Shown: positions 62,313 through 64,000 of the stretch, in pieces
Position numbering within the stretch: the first letter of the stretch is position 1
Layout of the letters: every line of letters starts with the position of its first letter
DNA from: Kosakonia oryzendophytica
GTDB taxonomy: Bacteria > Pseudomonadota > Gammaproteobacteria > Enterobacterales > Enterobacteriaceae
Direction: 5' to 3'
Assembly: GCF_900094925.1 (NCBI RefSeq)
Contig: NZ_FMAY01000001.1
Coordinates: 617,635 to 681,634 of the forward strand
DNA: 64,000 bases
Notes under the pieces: model-generated
The model's input: only the letters and a program-made list of their open reading frames with translations
What the model was told of the DNA's origin: nothing
The model's database searches: none
Program-made: the position numbers and the translations under genes

Positions 62313-63647
62313 ATGACTGTAACGACTTTTTCCGAACTCGAACTTGACGACAGCCTGCTGGACGCGCTCCAGAGTAAAGGTTTTACACGCCCGACCGCCA
62401 TCCAGGCTGCCGCTATTCCGCCTGCGCTTGAAGGGCGTGATGTCCTCGGTTCCGCGCCTACCGGCACCGGTAAAACGGCGGCATATCTGCTGCCTGCGTT
62501 GCAGCACCTTCTGGACTTTCCGCGTAAGAAATCTGGCCCGCCGCGTATTCTGATCCTCACGCCAACCCGTGAACTGGCGATGCAGGTTGCCGATCACGCC
62601 CGCGAGCTGGCAGCTAATACGCACCTGGATATCGCGACCATCACCGGTGGCGTGGCGTATATGAACCACGCGGAAGTCTTCAGCGAAAACCAGGATATCG
62701 TGGTCGCAACCACTGGCCGCCTGTTGCAGTATATTAAAGAAGAGAACTTTGACTGCCGGGCAGTTGAAACGCTGATCCTTGATGAAGCAGACCGCATGCT
62801 GGACATGGGCTTCGCGCAGGATATCGAACATATCGCGGGCGAAACGCGGTGGCGTAAGCAAACCATGCTGTTTTCCGCCACACTGGAAGGCGATGCGATC
62901 AAAGATTTCGCTGAACGCTTGCTGGAAGACCCGGTGGAAGTTTCCGCTACGCCGTCCACCCGCGAGCGTAAGAAAATTCACCAGTGGTACTACCGTGCCG
63001 ACGATGTGGCGCATAAAACCGCGCTGCTGGTACACCTGCTGAAACAGCCTGAAGTAAGCCGCTCTATTGTGTTTGTTCGCAAACGCGAGCGTGTGCATGA
63101 GTTGGCAAACTGGCTGCGTGAAGCCGGTATCAATAACTGCTATCTCGAAGGCGAAATGGTGCAAATTAAGCGTAACGAAGCCATCAAACGCCTGACCGAT
63201 GGTCGCGTCAATGTGCTGGTTGCGACCGATGTTGCAGCTCGCGGGATTGATATTCCGGATGTCAGCCACGTTTTTAACTTCGATATGCCACGCAGCGGCG
63301 ACATTTATCTGCACCGCATTGGGCGTACTGCCCGCGCCGGACGTAAAGGCACCGCGATTTCGCTGGTCGAAGCGCACGATCACCTGTTACTGGGTAAAAT
63401 TGGTCGCTACATTGAAGAGCCGTTGAAAGCCCGTGTGATTGATGAGCTGAGGGCAAAAACCCGCACGCCGAGCGAGAAACTGAAAGGCAAACCGTCGAAA
63501 AAAGCGCTGGCGAAGCGTGAAGAGAAGAAAAAAGAGAAAGAAAAAGAGAAGCCGCGCGTGAAGCAACGCCATCGCGATACCAAAAACATTGGTAAGCGCC
63601 GTAAGCCAAGCGCCACAGCTGCTGAACAGCAGAATACAGAAGAGTAA
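62313..63647 (+). CDS. srmB: ATP-dependent RNA helicase SrmB
   Basis: SrmB is a DEAD-box helicase in early 50S ribosome assembly and cold adaptation. The 444-residue protein has the Q motif, Walker A APTGTGKTAA, DEAD (LDEADRMLDMGF), SAT (FSATLEGD), ATDVAARGIDIPDV and HRIGRTARAGR. The C-terminal extension from about 385 is strongly basic (KKKEKEKEKPRVKQRH), typical of SrmB. It lies divergent from trmN6. Its end is 72 bp before the IS200-type transposase stop codon. Confidence 0.97.
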   Translation: MTVTTFSELELDDSLLDALQSKGFTRPTAIQAAAIPPALEGRDVLGSAPTGTGKTAAYLLPALQHLLDFPRKKSGPPRILILTPTRELAMQVADHARELAANTHLDIATITGGVAYMNHAEVFSENQDIVVATTGRLLQYIKEENFDCRAVETLILDEADRMLDMGFAQDIEHIAGETRWRKQTMLFSATLEGDAIKDFAERLLEDPVEVSATPSTRERKKIHQWYYRADDVAHKTALLVHLLKQPEVSRSIVFVRKRERVHELANWLREAGINNCYLEGEMVQIKRNEAIKRLTDGRVNVLVATDVAARGIDIPDVSHVFNFDMPRSGDIYLHRIGRTARAGRKGTAISLVEAHDHLLLGKIGRYIEEPLKARVIDELRAKTRTPSEKLKGKPSKKALAKREEKKKEKEKEKPRVKQRHRDTKNIGKRRKPSATAAEQQNTEE

Positions 63648-63651
63648 AAGA

Positions 63652-63670
63652 CCACCTTCTTAGAAGGTGG
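63652..63670. terminator. hairpin behind srmB
   Basis: CCACCTTCT and AGAAGGTGG form a 9-bp stem, followed on the plus strand by CTTTTG. It can act as the srmB terminator. It may also be part of the right-end structure of the IS200-type element whose tnpA ends at 63719. Confidence 0.6.
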
Positions 63671-63681
63671 CTTTTGAGAAT

Positions 63682-63699
63682 GCCCCCTGTAAGGGGGGC
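63682..63699. repeat. G/C-rich hairpin near IS200-type element end
   Basis: GCCCCCT and AGGGGGGC form a short perfect stem with a small loop between srmB and the transposase stop codon. IS200/IS605 elements carry subterminal hairpins recognised by TnpA, so this is a candidate right-end hairpin. The exact IS boundary cannot be set from this window. Confidence 0.5.
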
Positions 63700-63718
63700 T
63701 ATTGTCACTTTCCGCTTA

Positions 63719-64000
63719 CTACTCTAGCAATTCCATTTGCTGTTCATGTATTTGTTCCGTTTTCTCCTGATGCCTCACATATCGTCTGATAATTTCCTCG
63801 TTCACACCGACAGTATCTACAAAGTAGCCACGTGACCAAAAGTGGTTGCCCCATAGCTTCTTTCTTATGTGTGGGAAACGATTGTAGAGTCTGATTGCGC
63901 TGCGACCTTTCAGATGCCCCATTAGAGTTGATATCGAGATTTTCGGCGGGACTATTACGACCAGATGTACATGATCTGGCTGAACATTTAGCTCCAGAAC
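63719..64000 (-). mobile_element. tnpA: IS200/IS605-type transposase TnpA, 3' part
   Basis: The minus-strand frame from base 64000 to the TAG at 63719 encodes the last 93 residues of a Y1-type (HUH) transposase. The HUH motif is visible in QPDHVHLVVIVPPK. The segments LMGHLKGRSAIRLYNRFP and NHFWSRGYFVDTVG are typical of IS200 TnpA, and the probable catalytic Tyr lies in EEIIRRYVRHQE. No stop or frameshift is seen in this part. The N-terminus and left end lie outside the window, so whether the element is complete cannot be judged. Confidence 0.88.

Noticed and set aside
62193..63383. 396-codon ORF antisense to srmB
   Set aside because: It covers the conserved helicase in the opposite strand with no family similarity; the open frame is explained by srmB codon usage.

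Overview
The window is about 64 kb of chromosome from a member of the Enterobacteriaceae. The gene order ispG-rodZ-rlmN-ndk-pbpC-yfhM ... iscRSUA-hscBA-fdx-iscX ... glyA/hmp-glnB-glrR-qseG-glrK-glmY-purL-mltF-tadA ... acpS-pdxJ-recO-era-rnc-lepB-lepA-rseCBA-rpoE/nadB-trmN6/srmB matches the Escherichia coli K-12 segment around 56-58 min. Protein lengths and motifs agree closely. Additions such as a GH4/PTS sugar module, zevAB, rcnRA and an extra MFS gene suggest an Enterobacter/Kosakonia/Klebsiella-like genus rather than Escherichia. I cannot assign the genus from sequence alone. No tRNA, rRNA, CRISPR array or prophage is seen.

Layout. 1-10744 (minus): isoprenoid (ispG 5' part), cell-shape (rodZ), 23S rRNA/tRNA methylation (rlmN), nucleotide (ndk) and periplasmic defence/peptidoglycan genes (pbpC with the alpha-2-macroglobulin yfhM). 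10745-17674: accessory block. A PTS EIICB permease and a GH4 6-phospho-alpha-glucosidase precede sseA, and an RpiR-type regulator starts directly at the sseA stop codon. A 22-bp perfect palindrome and a CRP-like site lie upstream of the permease. A membrane M48 peptidase follows on the other strand. 17833-25770 (minus): sseB, pepB and the complete isc iron-sulfur operon, with two tandem IscR type-1 sites. 25860-34405: trmJ, suhB, a zinc-type zevAB pair, csiE, an orphan hcaT, and the rcnR/rcnA nickel-cobalt efflux pair with a triple operator. In E. coli the hca catabolic operon sits beside hcaT, but here it is missing.

34406-44574: glyA and hmp are divergent, with PurR and NsrR sites between them. 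Then come glnB and the GlrK/QseG/GlrR envelope-stress two-component system. The small RNA GlmY follows, with a sigma-54 promoter and three GlrR boxes, and then purL with a PurR box. 44574-50447: mltF, tadA, pgpC, an inserted MFS exporter, yfhH (RpiR), yfhL and acpS. 50447-59840: tightly packed minus-strand translation/secretion genes (pdxJ, recO, era, rnc, lepB, lepA) and the sigma-E operon (rpoE-rseA-rseB-rseC), with the RNase III leader hairpin and a sigma-E promoter. 59841-64000: nadB with a perfect NadR box, trmN6, srmB, and the 3' part of an IS200/IS605-type transposase running off the window end.

The core is ordinary and very well conserved. The points most worth a second look are the sugar module wrapped around sseA, the three-box rcn operator, the two NicO-type metal transport systems 4 kb apart, the unassigned M48 peptidase, and the IS200 remnant immediately behind srmB.
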